Positions 1 through 9,274 of a stretch of 64,000 nucleotides of DNA are shown one piece after another. Within the stretch, counting starts at the first letter, position 1; each line of letters opens with the position of its first letter. Source of the DNA: Psychromonas algicola (lineage in GTDB: Bacteria; Pseudomonadota; Gammaproteobacteria; Enterobacterales; Psychromonadaceae); assembly GCF_004378355.1 (NCBI RefSeq), contig NZ_SNUB01000001.1:124001-188000 (forward strand). Direction: 5' to 3'. The position numbers and the translations under genes are program-made. The notes below the pieces were generated by a model that ran no database searches, had not been told where the DNA came from, and worked only from the letters and a program-made list of their open reading frames with translations.

Positions 1-225
1 CAAAAAGATATCGGTCAATTACAAATATTGCATTATCGATTATGCAGTATCAGTGCGCCTGACCTATCTATTATAGAATCTGAAATAGGCATGATCACTC
101 GCCACGCAGTACATCTAGGAAAACGTATTCAAGAGGTATTATTAGGCGTTGGCGCTATCATAGAAGTCATTGATCGTACTGATCATATTCTTGCTAATGG
201 CTACGATGGCGAGCATCCAATTTAA
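1..225 (+). CDS. C-terminal part of an unrecognised protein (5' end outside window)
   Basis: An open frame enters from the left edge and stops at 223-225, giving 74 residues with no in-window ATG start. The visible part is mixed polar and hydrophobic, with a short hydrophobic stretch (LLGVGAIIEVI) and the end YDGEHPI. I do not recognise a family and see no membrane segment or metal-binding motif. A strong intrinsic terminator follows about 20 bases downstream, which supports this being the real end of a transcribed gene. It points toward serB, which lies on the other strand. Confidence 0.6.
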   Translation, partial: QKDIGQLQILHYRLCSISAPDLSIIESEIGMITRHAVHLGKRIQEVLLGVGAIIEVIDRTDHILANGYDGEHPI

Positions 226-247
226 TGATAAAGGCAAAGTATATATA

Positions 248-280
248 AAAAAGGGACTAACAAATTGTTAGTCCCTTTTT
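248..280 (+). terminator. Rho-independent terminator
   Basis: Perfect 14-bp inverted repeat (248-261 with 267-280) around the 5-nt loop AAATT, ending in TTTTT. It lies just after the partial gene at the left edge. The A-run on the other side means it could also act on the minus strand. Confidence 0.85.
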
Positions 281-292
281 CGTTTAAAAGCC

Positions 293-445
293 TTATACCA
301 ATTGTATCAAATTACTGATCTAAATTTTGCGCTAGAAAAATAGCTCAGTTAAGGCGTAAGTTGATGTTTTTGCGAAACTTACAACAAAAAAGTAAGTTAT
401 TTTAACCAGTACAATAGATCAGTTACTTACTATGATTGGCATTAT
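293..445. repeat. MITE-like element with imperfect terminal inverted repeats
   Basis: A block of about 153 bp begins TTATACCAATTGTATC and ends with a diverged reverse complement. The left end 293-321 pairs with the right end 416-445, sharing CCAAT near the tip and ACTGATCT inside. The interior holds a smaller hairpin (AACTTAC/GTAAGTT, about 377-399) and no coding frame. Non-coding elements with TATACCAATTG tips recur in genomes of marine Alteromonadales-type bacteria; that is my recollection, not a search. It sits between the terminator and the 3' end of serB. Confidence 0.6.
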
Positions 446-449
446 CCCC

Positions 450-1472
450 TTAAGATAAAGGCAAAGAAGCAGTTAATAAACATAACGCTCCTTCTAAGTC
501 TAGATGGTTTAATGCAACTGAAGCTTTTTCTTGTACGATCGGTTTAGCGTGAATAGCAATCCCTAAAGCTGAAGCGGCCATCATCACTAAATCATTCGCA
601 CCATCACCAATAGCAACCGTTTGTGATTCAGGAATTTGGAAAGTCGTAGCTAATTCCTTTAACTTTCTTGCTTTCACATCTGCATTAACAATTTCACCAA
701 TCACTTCACCCGTTAAGGTATTATCAACAATTTCTAGGGTATTCGCATAGGCGGCATCAAAACCATGATCGTCTTTTAAACGATTAGCAAAATAAGTAAA
801 CCCACCCGATGCAATTGCCACTTTCCAGTTAGCCGCTTTTAAGCCTGCAATCAAAGCGCTCAATCCTGGCATCAAAGGCATATTATCTGCAACTTCTTTA
901 ATCAAACTCTCCGGTGCATTGGCTAATTTACCTACACGAGTACGTAAACTACCATTAAAATCTAACTCACCACGCATAGCGGCCGCTGTAACAGCAGAAA
1001 CTTGGTCTCCCACACCGTATAAACGTGCAATTTCGTCAATGCACTCAATTTGAATAGTAGTAGAGTCCATATCCATCAACACTAAACCTGGCTGAGAAAA
1101 GTCAGGTAGCTTTTCAACTAACGCAAAGTCACACCCTTGTGTTGCTGCAAATGATTTAATATCTTCTGCTAAAGCTTGTGGTGGTATATTCAATGAAACT
1201 CGAATAAAATGAACATCTTCCATAGTACCTAAATTAGCTAAAACGACTTGAGTACTGTGTTGACTTAGTAATTCTTTTAAAGGAGCGAATACGCTAGTAG
1301 TGAGCGTTTTCCCCATTAACACAAGTTCTGACTGCGAAGAAAAAGGGACAGTTTCTTTTTCATTAATCAAAAATAATAAATCGTTTTGTTCAATATCGAA
1401 CTGGCAATCAGATTTCCATTGCTGAATTGAAACAGAATTTGCAGGGACTTGAAGTGTTTTAGTAGTTTCCAC
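450..1472 (-). CDS. serB: Phosphoserine phosphatase SerB
   Basis: Dephosphorylates O-phosphoserine in the last step of L-serine synthesis, in the cytosol. The 340-residue protein has an N-terminal ACT-like regulatory half (about 1-120) and a HAD phosphatase half. HAD motif I is DMDST (nucleophile Asp in LVLMDMDSTT), the Ser motif is IASGG, and motif IV is GDGANDL. Length is close to the 322 residues of E. coli SerB. It is divergent from smp across 118 bp, the same pairing as serB/ytjB in enterobacteria. The ATG at 1472 is the only convincing start. Confidence 0.96.
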   Translation of the reverse strand: METTKTLQVPANSVSIQQWKSDCQFDIEQNDLLFLINEKETVPFSSQSELVLMGKTLTTSVFAPLKELLSQHSTQVVLANLGTMEDVHFIRVSLNIPPQALAEDIKSFAATQGCDFALVEKLPDFSQPGLVLMDMDSTTIQIECIDEIARLYGVGDQVSAVTAAAMRGELDFNGSLRTRVGKLANAPESLIKEVADNMPLMPGLSALIAGLKAANWKVAIASGGFTYFANRLKDDHGFDAAYANTLEIVDNTLTGEVIGEIVNADVKARKLKELATTFQIPESQTVAIGDGANDLVMMAASALGIAIHAKPIVQEKASVALNHLDLEGALCLLTASLPLS

Positions 1473-1590
1473 TGTAATATACCTATGCTATTAAATGCTG
1501 ACTATGTATCAGTTTAAAAATAATTGCGCACAAGATAACCATTGCTAATTTATAATGCAAGTGCAGATGAAGTAACTAAGGATCTAAATA

Positions 1591-2238
1591 ATGTTAAAAA
1601 AATATTTTTGCAAAGCGCACACGATACAGATCCTCATCATCGTCATTCTTTCAAGTATTATCATATACCAGTTCGTCAGCTTAAAGCGTGAATCAAACGC
1701 AGTTCGCTTTCAACAAACAGATAAATTTTCTTATTCATTAACCAACTTAGCAGCAACAGAAGCATCGCGTTATTTGTCTGAAGATAAAAATAAAGAATTA
1801 CAATTTTTAATCGATAGTTTAAGCCAAGATCCTGTGGTTAAAGATGCTACGATTTATGATAAATATGGAAAGGTCATTTACCAGTCGGAACAAGCTTTAC
1901 CACTTACAACTCTTTTAAAAATTAGCGGAGATGTGAAAGAAGCTGAAGGAGTGATTCCATATATCGCAGAGCTCTACTCAGACAAAACCAAAATTGGTTA
2001 CATTCGTATTACGCTTGAGCAAGAAGATATTCTAAGTTTGATCCACGATTATGAAAAACGTGGCTTAGCTATATTGGAATTACTAATCATACTTTCTTTT
2101 ATTACTGGGATGATAGTCATGGCTGTCTTCTTCAGAAAAGCAGAAGTAAAATATAAAGACTTTAAAATGCAATCACCTTATATCTTACAAGGCATTAAAA
2201 GACGTATAAAAGAATTAATAAAAAAGGCGCAGAAATAA
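1591..2238 (+). CDS. smp: Smp/YtjB-type membrane protein
   Basis: A 215-residue inner-membrane protein with one membrane segment near residues 10-30, a periplasmic-looking middle (about 35-155), a second membrane segment near 157-180 and a basic C-terminal tail. This architecture and the divergent position next to serB match the SMP (SerB membrane protein) / YtjB / AhpA family of gammaproteobacteria, whose biochemical role is unclear. A TATAAT box occurs at 1551-1556 in the shared intergenic region, but without a well-spaced -35. The ATG follows AAGGATCT. Confidence 0.82.
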   Translation: MLKKYFCKAHTIQILIIVILSSIIIYQFVSLKRESNAVRFQQTDKFSYSLTNLAATEASRYLSEDKNKELQFLIDSLSQDPVVKDATIYDKYGKVIYQSEQALPLTTLLKISGDVKEAEGVIPYIAELYSDKTKIGYIRITLEQEDILSLIHDYEKRGLAILELLIILSFITGMIVMAVFFRKAEVKYKDFKMQSPYILQGIKRRIKELIKKAQK

Positions 2239-2339
2239 ACTTTGCGATAATTTTAAAAATGTCACGTACTGAAATAGGTTGACGGTTTTAATGAAAGACA
2301 AGTAGCACTTGCTCCTGGTCTTTTTTATGCACTGATTTG

Positions 2340-2994
2340 GTGTTTTCATTCCCAAACTCATATGCGGTCACATTTCATTGTATATAAATATTGATTCTTC
2401 AACGAATTGTTTTAACTCATCAATATTTCGACATTCATATAGTAAAAGTCTTGTTTTAATATTCCGTTTACTCGTTCAGCCAAAGCATTTTGATAACAGT
2501 CATAACCATCCGTCATAGAAGGTTTAATACCACTTTCATTCAGCTTTACTTGATAGAGCTCAGAGCAATATTGTACGCATCTGTGACCAAGGGTAAATAA
2601 TGTACCCCTTGCGCTGACTTCACATAGGTTATATCGCTGACAAAAACTTCTTCAGCGGACTTAGGAGTATAGTCTTTCAATAAATTAGCCGGGCTTACGC
2701 ATCCAATGGTTGCTATGTGTCGTTTTTGTATAGTTTTTCTTAGGTTTTACCAGCTAGTTATTCTCTCTCAAGTAGTCAAAAAAACAATCTCTACCTAGTT
2801 TTACACCTAGCTCTTCTAGTTGTGGTTTTATTAATTGGTAAAGCTTTTTACCACCAATACGGGCATAAATTTGCGCCAGTACATAACAAGATCTCTCACT
2901 GATGCTAAGTTATTATTCCGAGCCTCTATCCTGCGAATAGCTTGATGGTATGCTTGACGTGAAATACCATAAGCCTTGCAAAGCCTAGTGAGTT
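2340..2994 (-). pseudogene. Broken IS3-family orfB (integrase-core transposase)
   Basis: Reading the minus strand in mixed frames gives IS3 OrfB pieces in order: KKLYQLIKPQLEELG..RDCFFDYLRE, a segment after a stop (LVKPKKNYTKTTHSNHW), then VSDITYVKSAQG..LPLVTDA, then YCSELYQVKLNESGIKPSMT, and DCYQNALAERVNGILK. Several frameshifts and stops separate them. VTDA runs almost directly into QYCSELYQ near 2570-2585, so about 50-60 codons of the DDE core are missing. Function is lost. Confidence 0.8.
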
Positions 2995-3390
2995 TTAATT
3001 GGCTGTTTTCTTTTGCGCGCGTGATAGCTCGGATATGTACTTTTTTCTTAGGCCAGCTCCGTACTCTTCATCCATGATGTTAATCATTTCATCTTTGACG
3101 AGATTCTTTAGACGTAAGTCTTCGTTTTCTCGCTCTAAGCGTTTAATTTTTTGGGCGGGTGTTTCTGTTGATTTAGGCATATTTGTAAAGTTTATAGGTT
3201 TAGACCAATCAAGTTTACCATGTTTTCTTAGCCAAACGAGAACGGTGCTGCGACCTTGGATACCAAAGTGCTTTTGCGCTTGCTTATATGTGAAGTCGCC
3301 TTTTTCTACTTGCTCAACTACAGCTAATTTAAAGCCTAGTGTGTAATCTCTTTGGGTACGTTTAATCCCAGTGCTTTGGTTCTTTTTCAT
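2995..3390 (-). CDS. IS3-family transposase OrfA
   Basis: 131 residues with an N-terminal helix-turn-helix of the IS3 OrfA type (YTLGFKLAVVEQVEKGDFTY, then a recognition helix with STVLVWLRKHG) and a C-terminal leucine-zipper-like coiled coil (IKRLERENEDLRLKN). OrfA binds the element ends and is normally fused to OrfB by programmed -1 frameshifting. Here the downstream orfB is degenerate, so any product would be OrfA alone. It starts with ATG 36 bp inside the left inverted repeat, as expected. Confidence 0.88.
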   Translation of the reverse strand: MKKNQSTGIKRTQRDYTLGFKLAVVEQVEKGDFTYKQAQKHFGIQGRSTVLVWLRKHGKLDWSKPINFTNMPKSTETPAQKIKRLERENEDLRLKNLVKDEMINIMDEEYGAGLRKKYISELSRAQKKTAN

Positions 3391-3440
3391 AAATAAGTCC
3401 TAAATGCGTAAACTCATTTCAGGACAAGACAATAAAGCAA

Positions 3441-3466
3441 ATAAAAAAGCCCAAATTAATTGGGCT
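3441..3466 (-). terminator. Terminator of cysB
   Basis: Hairpin AGCCCAA (3448-3454) / TTGGGCT (3460-3466) with a 5-nt loop. Read on the minus strand it is followed by a run of T (complement of 3442-3447). It lies 34 bp past the cysB stop and partly reads on both strands. Confidence 0.8.
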
Positions 3467-3499
3467 ATTTTAAAATGTAGGTGAGTTATTTAAAATAAA

Positions 3500-4528
<1,029 letters not shown>

Positions 4529-4602
4529 CTAATATTTACAAAGTCATACTTTCCTATTTTACTGATAAACACTTATTATTAAGGCGTATTTAGGGAGATA
4601 TT

Positions 4603-5295
4603 ATGAGTAAACACGATCCACTTGATTTTAGTACAATTCTTGCAACCAGTGTTCATGACATTAAAAATTCATTATTTATGTTATTACAATCGATTGAAAA
4701 TTTAGATCTTGCAGAAAACTTAACAACGGAACAGCATAAATCTTTTGCAGATCTACATTATCAAGCATCAGGCATTAATAGTACGGTTATGCAATTATTA
4801 TCTCTCTATAGAGATGAAAAACATCAGCTACCTATTTATATCGAAGAAAACTCTGTCAGCGAATTATTAGAAGATCTTATTGATAGACATAGACTTTATT
4901 TAAATAGTAATGATATTAATGTTACTATCGATGTTGATGATGATTTAATTGGGTATTTTGATGCCGATTTAATTGGATATGTATTAAGTGACATTTTCGT
5001 CAATGCACTACGCCATACCAAGGATACAATTGATATTTCAGCTTTTAGTGAAGGCCAGTTCTTAGTATTGAAAATTGAAGACAATGGCGATGGTTTTCCT
5101 AAGCATATGATGGATATTAATAAAAAACTAAATGAATTCTATAATTTTAATGCCAGCAAAGGGCGAAGTGGCTTAGGTCTTTTATTTGCGAAAAAGATTG
5201 CTGCAGCGCATAAATCAAAAGACCTTAAAGGCGAAATTTTATTAGAAAACAAACCTAATAACACAGGTTGTATGTTTACATTGCGTTTACCTTAG
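4603..5295 (+). CDS. Soluble sensor-less histidine kinase
   Basis: 230 residues with no signal peptide, membrane segment or PAS/HAMP domain. The phospho-acceptor His is His18 in SVHDIKNSLF, followed by a helical dimerisation region, and then a HATPase_c domain: N box (IFVNALRHTKD), G1 (IEDNGDGFP) and G2 (GRSGLGLLFAKKIA). The fold is a complete transmitter without an input domain, so it probably senses through a partner protein. No response regulator is adjacent. A coiled-coil membrane protein gene follows after 67 bp and may belong to the same unit. SD GGGAG sits before the ATG. Confidence 0.85.
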   Translation: MSKHDPLDFSTILATSVHDIKNSLFMLLQSIENLDLAENLTTEQHKSFADLHYQASGINSTVMQLLSLYRDEKHQLPIYIEENSVSELLEDLIDRHRLYLNSNDINVTIDVDDDLIGYFDADLIGYVLSDIFVNALRHTKDTIDISAFSEGQFLVLKIEDNGDGFPKHMMDINKKLNEFYNFNASKGRSGLGLLFAKKIAAAHKSKDLKGEILLENKPNNTGCMFTLRLP

Positions 5296-5362
5296 AAAGG
5301 TATTACTTTTTTACTGAGTTATTCTATACTCTACTTTTATACCAATATAATTAAGAGCTTTT

Positions 5363-6139
5363 ATGTTATTTCCGTTAATTTTTTCTCTAGTTGGTTTATT
5401 ACTTTTTATACTGATTGGTTACAATATTATTCAACAGTACAAACAAAAGATTGAAGCTGAAAAACGCATCTCTATTGCGAAGCAACGTGCTGTAATAGTA
5501 GAAGTTGATGAGTTATTACTTAATGCAACTCGAATGCCTTTCAGTAAATCTTTACTGTTGATATTACAAAATCGTATTCGAAATGCTTTAAAAATAATGA
5601 CAAGCATCTCTCCAGCCACACCTGCAATAAAAGAACATCTTTCAAATACTGATGCACAAATTCAACAAATTCAGAATCACTACACTCCACCCGATGAAAG
5701 TGTATTCCGAGCTCCTGAAAGTGATAAAGAAGCATTAGCATTACTTCAAGTAACAAAAAAAATACGTGCCGTATTACGTTCAGAACATGCCAAAGGAAAA
5801 ATTAATACTGAAGTATTCGTTGCAGAAGACCACCGCTTAGAAATAATGCAATTAAAAATCAATTTAGAAAATAGTATGAAACGCGTCGCAGAAGCCAAGA
5901 TGAATGAGCAATGGGGTAGCGCGAACCAAATGATCAATAAATTATTAAAAGTGCTTTCTAGCATTACAGATAAAGATGGTTACTTAGAGCGAAAACAACA
6001 ACAATTAAAAGAATATAAAGCTGAAATAAAAACGCATTTAGTGAAAACTAATGATGCCGAATTACAAGCAATGAAAGAGAAAGAAGAAGAGAAAAAACAC
6101 GATCTAGATGAATTATTTGCAGATAAGAAAAAATGGTAA
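5363..6139 (+). CDS. Membrane-anchored coiled-coil protein of unknown function
   Basis: 258 residues. One membrane segment at about 2-22 is followed by a long, charged, mostly helical cytoplasmic region with predicted coiled coil (about 28-60 and 160-255), ending EEEKKHDLDELFADKKKW. No catalytic motif is visible. It follows the histidine kinase by 67 bp on the same strand, so joint transcription is plausible. Similar hypothetical proteins seem to occur in vibrios and relatives, but I cannot name a family. Confidence 0.72.
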   Translation: MLFPLIFSLVGLLLFILIGYNIIQQYKQKIEAEKRISIAKQRAVIVEVDELLLNATRMPFSKSLLLILQNRIRNALKIMTSISPATPAIKEHLSNTDAQIQQIQNHYTPPDESVFRAPESDKEALALLQVTKKIRAVLRSEHAKGKINTEVFVAEDHRLEIMQLKINLENSMKRVAEAKMNEQWGSANQMINKLLKVLSSITDKDGYLERKQQQLKEYKAEIKTHLVKTNDAELQAMKEKEEEKKHDLDELFADKKKW

Positions 6140-6193
6140 GTATTTAAACGTCAAAAGAAACTAAATTGATATAAATCATTACCTTTAAAATCA

Positions 6194-6230
6194 TCTCACT
6201 TATTATTATAAGCATGAATAATAAGTGAGA
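6194..6230 (+). promoter_or_regulatory. Hairpin covering the ribosome binding site of the DksA/TraR-like gene
   Basis: Perfect 14-bp inverted repeat: 6194-6207 (TCTCACTTATTATT) with 6217-6230, around a 9-nt loop. The 3' arm contains the purine-rich AGTGAGAG that should be the Shine-Dalgarno of the ATG at 6239. In mRNA the stem would hide the ribosome site. It could equally be a DNA operator. Confidence 0.6.
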
Positions 6231-6238
6231 GCATCTTT

Positions 6239-6628
6239 ATGCAAAGCATTACAACAGAGCAACAAAAACAACTACAACAAAACTTATTGTCTGAATTTGC
6301 ATCACTCAAAGAGAAAGTAAAACAACGATTAAGTATTTCTTCTAAACAGCATCTTAATGACCTGGTAGATAAAGTCGACACGATGAATGCAGATATGCTG
6401 ATATCTAGTTTATCGCGATGTGAAAGCCACTCTTTAAGTCAATATAAAACACAGATAAAAAGTATTGATGCGGCATTGCAAGGTATGGATTTAGGTTTAT
6501 ATGGCTTATGTTCTGATTGTGAGATTGAGTTGGATGCAGAGGAACTTTTTAACTGCCCTACTAAACAACGCTGTGATGCTTGTGAAAAAAAATATCAACA
6601 GCAAAAAGTCAAAGGCTATAAGCTATAA
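6239..6628 (+). CDS. DksA/TraR-family zinc-finger protein
   Basis: 129 residues: an N-terminal helical half (coiled-coil prone) and a C-terminal C4 zinc finger, CSDC (GLYGLCSDCEIEL) then CDAC (QRCDACEKKY), as in DksA/TraR proteins that act in the RNA polymerase secondary channel. The start of the finger, LYG.C..C, is typical. At 129 residues it is shorter than DksA (about 150), so it is a paralogue (YbiI/TraR type) rather than DksA itself. Its ribosome site lies inside a strong hairpin, suggesting translational or repressor control. Confidence 0.85.
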   Translation: MQSITTEQQKQLQQNLLSEFASLKEKVKQRLSISSKQHLNDLVDKVDTMNADMLISSLSRCESHSLSQYKTQIKSIDAALQGMDLGLYGLCSDCEIELDAEELFNCPTKQRCDACEKKYQQQKVKGYKL

Positions 6629-6703
6629 ATGCAACTTAACTATTAACTAAATTGGTCAGAGTGTGATAAATTCCCTTTTTTAACTTTAACTAGAGAATTA
6701 AAT

Positions 6704-8398
6704 TTGTCAGATCACACTCCAACCAAGCTTGCACCTCAAGTCTCTAGTCAGATCGACACTACATCAGAAATAAACAAGCCTTTAGATGCCACTCAATGTT
6801 CAGTGAACTTAGATGCTTATATAAAAAAATCTCAGGCATCAACAACTGGGTTATCTCAATTATTTCCTGACGCGGCTTCTATTGTGTCAAACTATTTAAA
6901 GCTCCCTACTCCTTTGCTTTTAATTAATAGTCGTTATTGGCAAAGCGCTGTCGAAATGTTAGAAGAAGTCATTCCTTCGACAGTGTCTGCAAAATATTTA
7001 CTTAGCTATAATAGAGAGAATTTATTTGGACGAGTATCTATTGGAAACGATAAACAATTAAATTTTTCAGAGGGTCAGTTAGCACAATCAAATAAGAATA
7101 TCTTAGTACTAAACATCAGTCCGTTATTAGTTGAACCGGGTTTATGGTTTATGCTTAAATCAGTTTTACAGCGTGGCTATTTACAAGCAAGTGATGCAGT
7201 TAATGCTGAAAAAATAAAGCAAGTACTGCCCGATTTAAGTACACAAATAGTCCACCCCAAAATAATCTTGGTAGCCAGCCGATTACAATTAGAAGAACTT
7301 ATTCAAATTGATCCCGAATACGCACAAGTTTCATCTCTATTTTGTGAATTAGCTAGCCAAGTACCGGTCAATCAAACATCGATTGATGCAGTAGTAGGTT
7401 ATTGCAATAAAATCACTAACGAGAAAAATATAGGGTTACTTGATTACAAAGCTTTATCTACTTTATTGACTTTTTTAGTCACACAATGTCAGCATCAACA
7501 ACAAATTTTATTTTCGCCAGAGCTTATTAAAGATGTTTTACAGTACGCCCTATTATTTAGTGAAAATAAGCAAATCAATTCAGCAGATCTTGTTGCCTGT
7601 TTTAAAGAGAAAGAATTAGCACAATCACTTCCTCGACGTTATAGCGAACAGTCTCTAATTGAAGGACAAATAAACTTACAATTATCAGGACAAAAGGTAG
7701 GTCAAATTAATGGCCTTTCTGTTGTGGAATTACTGGGTTACCCATGTGAATTTGGAGAAGTATTTAGAATATCAGCAAGCGATATGATCGGAGATGGTGA
7801 AATTATCGATGTTGAACGAAAAGTCGAACTTGCAGGTAATATTCATGCTAAAAGTACACTTATAGTACAGGGTTATATTAATCACTTCTTTAGCCACATT
7901 AACGCATTTCCCTACTCATGCAATTTAGTTTTTGAACAGTCATATCAAGAAAGTGATGGAGATAGTGCTTCATTAGCGATTTTATTAGCAGTCTGCTCGT
8001 GTTATGCGAAACTCCCTGTTAACCAAAATGTATTCATCACTGGCTCATTGGACCAGCACGGCAATGTATTGGCGATTGGAGGAGTGAATCAAAAAATTGA
8101 ATCGATCACACGGTTATTTGAACTTGGGTTGGTATCAGAGCCAGTTTTAATTGTTATGCCTGCTGCTAATAAAATTAACCTAACCCTTAATGCTTCTACA
8201 ATTGCCCTAATAGAGTCAGGAAAAATACTAATCCACCCTATTGCTCATTGTCATCAAGCATTTCCTATTTTATTAGAGAAATCATTTGAGGACACTATAA
8301 AAATTATTAATGATAGAATTGAAAAAACGGTAAAAGAAGAAATGAACGAGCTATCTGGTGGTTTCTTTTCGAGAGTTATCAATTCTATTTTTCATTAA
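6704..8398 (+). CDS. Lon-like (LonH/YcbZ-type) serine-lysine protease
   Basis: 564 residues. The C-terminal Lon proteolytic domain (about 330-545) carries the catalytic Ser421 in DGDSASLA and Lys464 in GVNQKIE. Their spacing of 43 matches the Lon dyad. I see no Walker A motif in the N-terminal half, so it resembles E. coli YcbZ/LonH (586 aa), a Lon homologue whose ATPase module is reduced. The start is TTG at 6704, preceded by TAGAGAA at proper spacing; no better ATG exists. It lies just upstream of fabA, as ycbZ does in E. coli. Substrates are unknown. Confidence 0.88.
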   Translation: MSDHTPTKLAPQVSSQIDTTSEINKPLDATQCSVNLDAYIKKSQASTTGLSQLFPDAASIVSNYLKLPTPLLLINSRYWQSAVEMLEEVIPSTVSAKYLLSYNRENLFGRVSIGNDKQLNFSEGQLAQSNKNILVLNISPLLVEPGLWFMLKSVLQRGYLQASDAVNAEKIKQVLPDLSTQIVHPKIILVASRLQLEELIQIDPEYAQVSSLFCELASQVPVNQTSIDAVVGYCNKITNEKNIGLLDYKALSTLLTFLVTQCQHQQQILFSPELIKDVLQYALLFSENKQINSADLVACFKEKELAQSLPRRYSEQSLIEGQINLQLSGQKVGQINGLSVVELLGYPCEFGEVFRISASDMIGDGEIIDVERKVELAGNIHAKSTLIVQGYINHFFSHINAFPYSCNLVFEQSYQESDGDSASLAILLAVCSCYAKLPVNQNVFITGSLDQHGNVLAIGGVNQKIESITRLFELGLVSEPVLIVMPAANKINLTLNASTIALIESGKILIHPIAHCHQAFPILLEKSFEDTIKIINDRIEKTVKEEMNELSGGFFSRVINSIFH

Positions 8399-8487
8399 TT
8401 AACTTTAGCGAACAAAAATACACCTAGGACTTTGATTAGTCTTGATTGTTTTTAGAGCCTCATATAGAGTGTATCGCATATTATTTC

Positions 8488-8518
8488 GTGACATTGAATT
8501 TGTATTTTCTAATGTCAC
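8488..8518 (+). promoter_or_regulatory. Inverted repeat in the fabA leader
   Basis: GTGACATT (8488-8495) and AATGTCAC (8511-8518) form 8-bp perfect arms around 15 nt, ending 29 bp before the fabA ATG. It could be an operator or leader hairpin. It does not look like the known FadR or FabR consensus, so the regulator is not identified. Confidence 0.4.
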
Positions 8519-8547
8519 ATTTTATCAATTATTATAGAAAAGTGATT

Positions 8548-9087
8548 ATGACTAAAACCGTATCCCAAAAAGAGTTGGGTAAAAACTCTTACAATAAAGA
8601 AGAATTAGTACAATGTGGTAATGGTGACCTTTTTGGTGAAGGCAACTGTCAACTACCAGTTGATAACATGTTAATGCTAGATCGCATCATTACTATCAAT
8701 GCTGACGGTGGTGAACACGGAAAAGGTGAATTAGTTGCTGAATTAGATATTGATAAAGGATTATGGTTCTTTGATTGTCATTTTCCAAATGACCCTGTTA
8801 TGCCAGGTTGTTTAGGTCTAGATGCAATGTGGCAACTAGTAGGTTTCTTCCTAGGTTGGAGCGGAGGCCCAGGTAAAGGTCGAGCACTTGGTGTAGGTAA
8901 TGTTAAATTTACTGGTCAAGTGTTACCAACATCTAAAAAAGTCACTTACCGCATTACAATGAAGCGCTTAATTATGCGTAAATTAGTAATGGGTATTGCT
9001 GATGGTGTTGTTGAAGTAGACGGTAAAGTGATTTACACAGCCGAAGACTTAAAAGTAGGTTTATTCGTAGATACTTCAAGCTTTTAA
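8548..9087 (+). CDS. fabA: 3-hydroxydecanoyl-ACP dehydratase/isomerase FabA
   Basis: Dehydrates 3-hydroxydecanoyl-ACP and isomerises trans-2- to cis-3-decenoyl-ACP, the branch point to unsaturated fatty acids. 179 residues (E. coli 172), with catalytic His78 in [14 protein letters not shown] and Asp92 in GLDAMWQL. The frame is open from 8446, but ATG 8548 matches the family N-terminus ([10 protein letters not shown]) and has AGAAAAG upstream, so I start there. FabB, its pathway partner, is encoded at 21.2-22.4 kb. A terminator follows. Confidence 0.97.
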   Translation: MTKTVSQKELGKNSYNKEELVQCGNGDLFGEGNCQLPVDNMLMLDRIITINADGGEHGKGELVAELDIDKGLWFFDCHFPNDPVMPGCLGLDAMWQLVGFFLGWSGGPGKGRALGVGNVKFTGQVLPTSKKVTYRITMKRLIMRKLVMGIADGVVEVDGKVIYTAEDLKVGLFVDTSSF

Positions 9088-9111
9088 TCTAATATCTTGA
9101 TTAATAAATCT

Positions 9112-9148
9112 AAAGCACTGATTATACTGTTAATCGGTGCTTTTTTTT
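9112..9148 (+). terminator. Terminator of fabA
   Basis: A 13-bp stem (9112-9124 with 9131-9143, one G-T pair) with a 6-nt loop, leading into a run of eight T. It starts 24 bp after the fabA stop. Confidence 0.9.
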
Positions 9149-9274
9149 GTCTATCGATCTTTACCAACCAATTTATGAATTTTTAATCTGCAAAATAGAT
9201 CTATAACTTATTGTAATTGGCCCCCTTTAAAACAATAAATAAAACATGTAATTGAATTACTACGGAGAACAGCA

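Larger units (their letters stand above)
2260..3426 (-). mobile_element. Decayed IS3-family insertion sequence
   Basis: An element of about 1.17 kb, bounded by imperfect inverted repeats starting TGTC: the left end (revcomp of 3398-3426) and the right end (2260-2288) share CTGAAAT..GTT.ACG. It carries an intact-looking orfA and a shattered orfB on the minus strand. I see no matching target-site duplication outside the tips (AAAAA on one side, AGAC on the other). With orfB broken it should not transpose on its own. It lies between smp and the cysB terminator. Confidence 0.8.

Noticed and set aside
2999-3346. 115-codon plus-strand frame over IS3 orfA
   Set aside because: Shadow of the real transposase gene on the minus strand.
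5336-5356. Second copy of the MITE tip (TATACCAATATAATTAAG)
   Set aside because: Only a short similarity to the left tip, with no partner arm or interior; too little to call.
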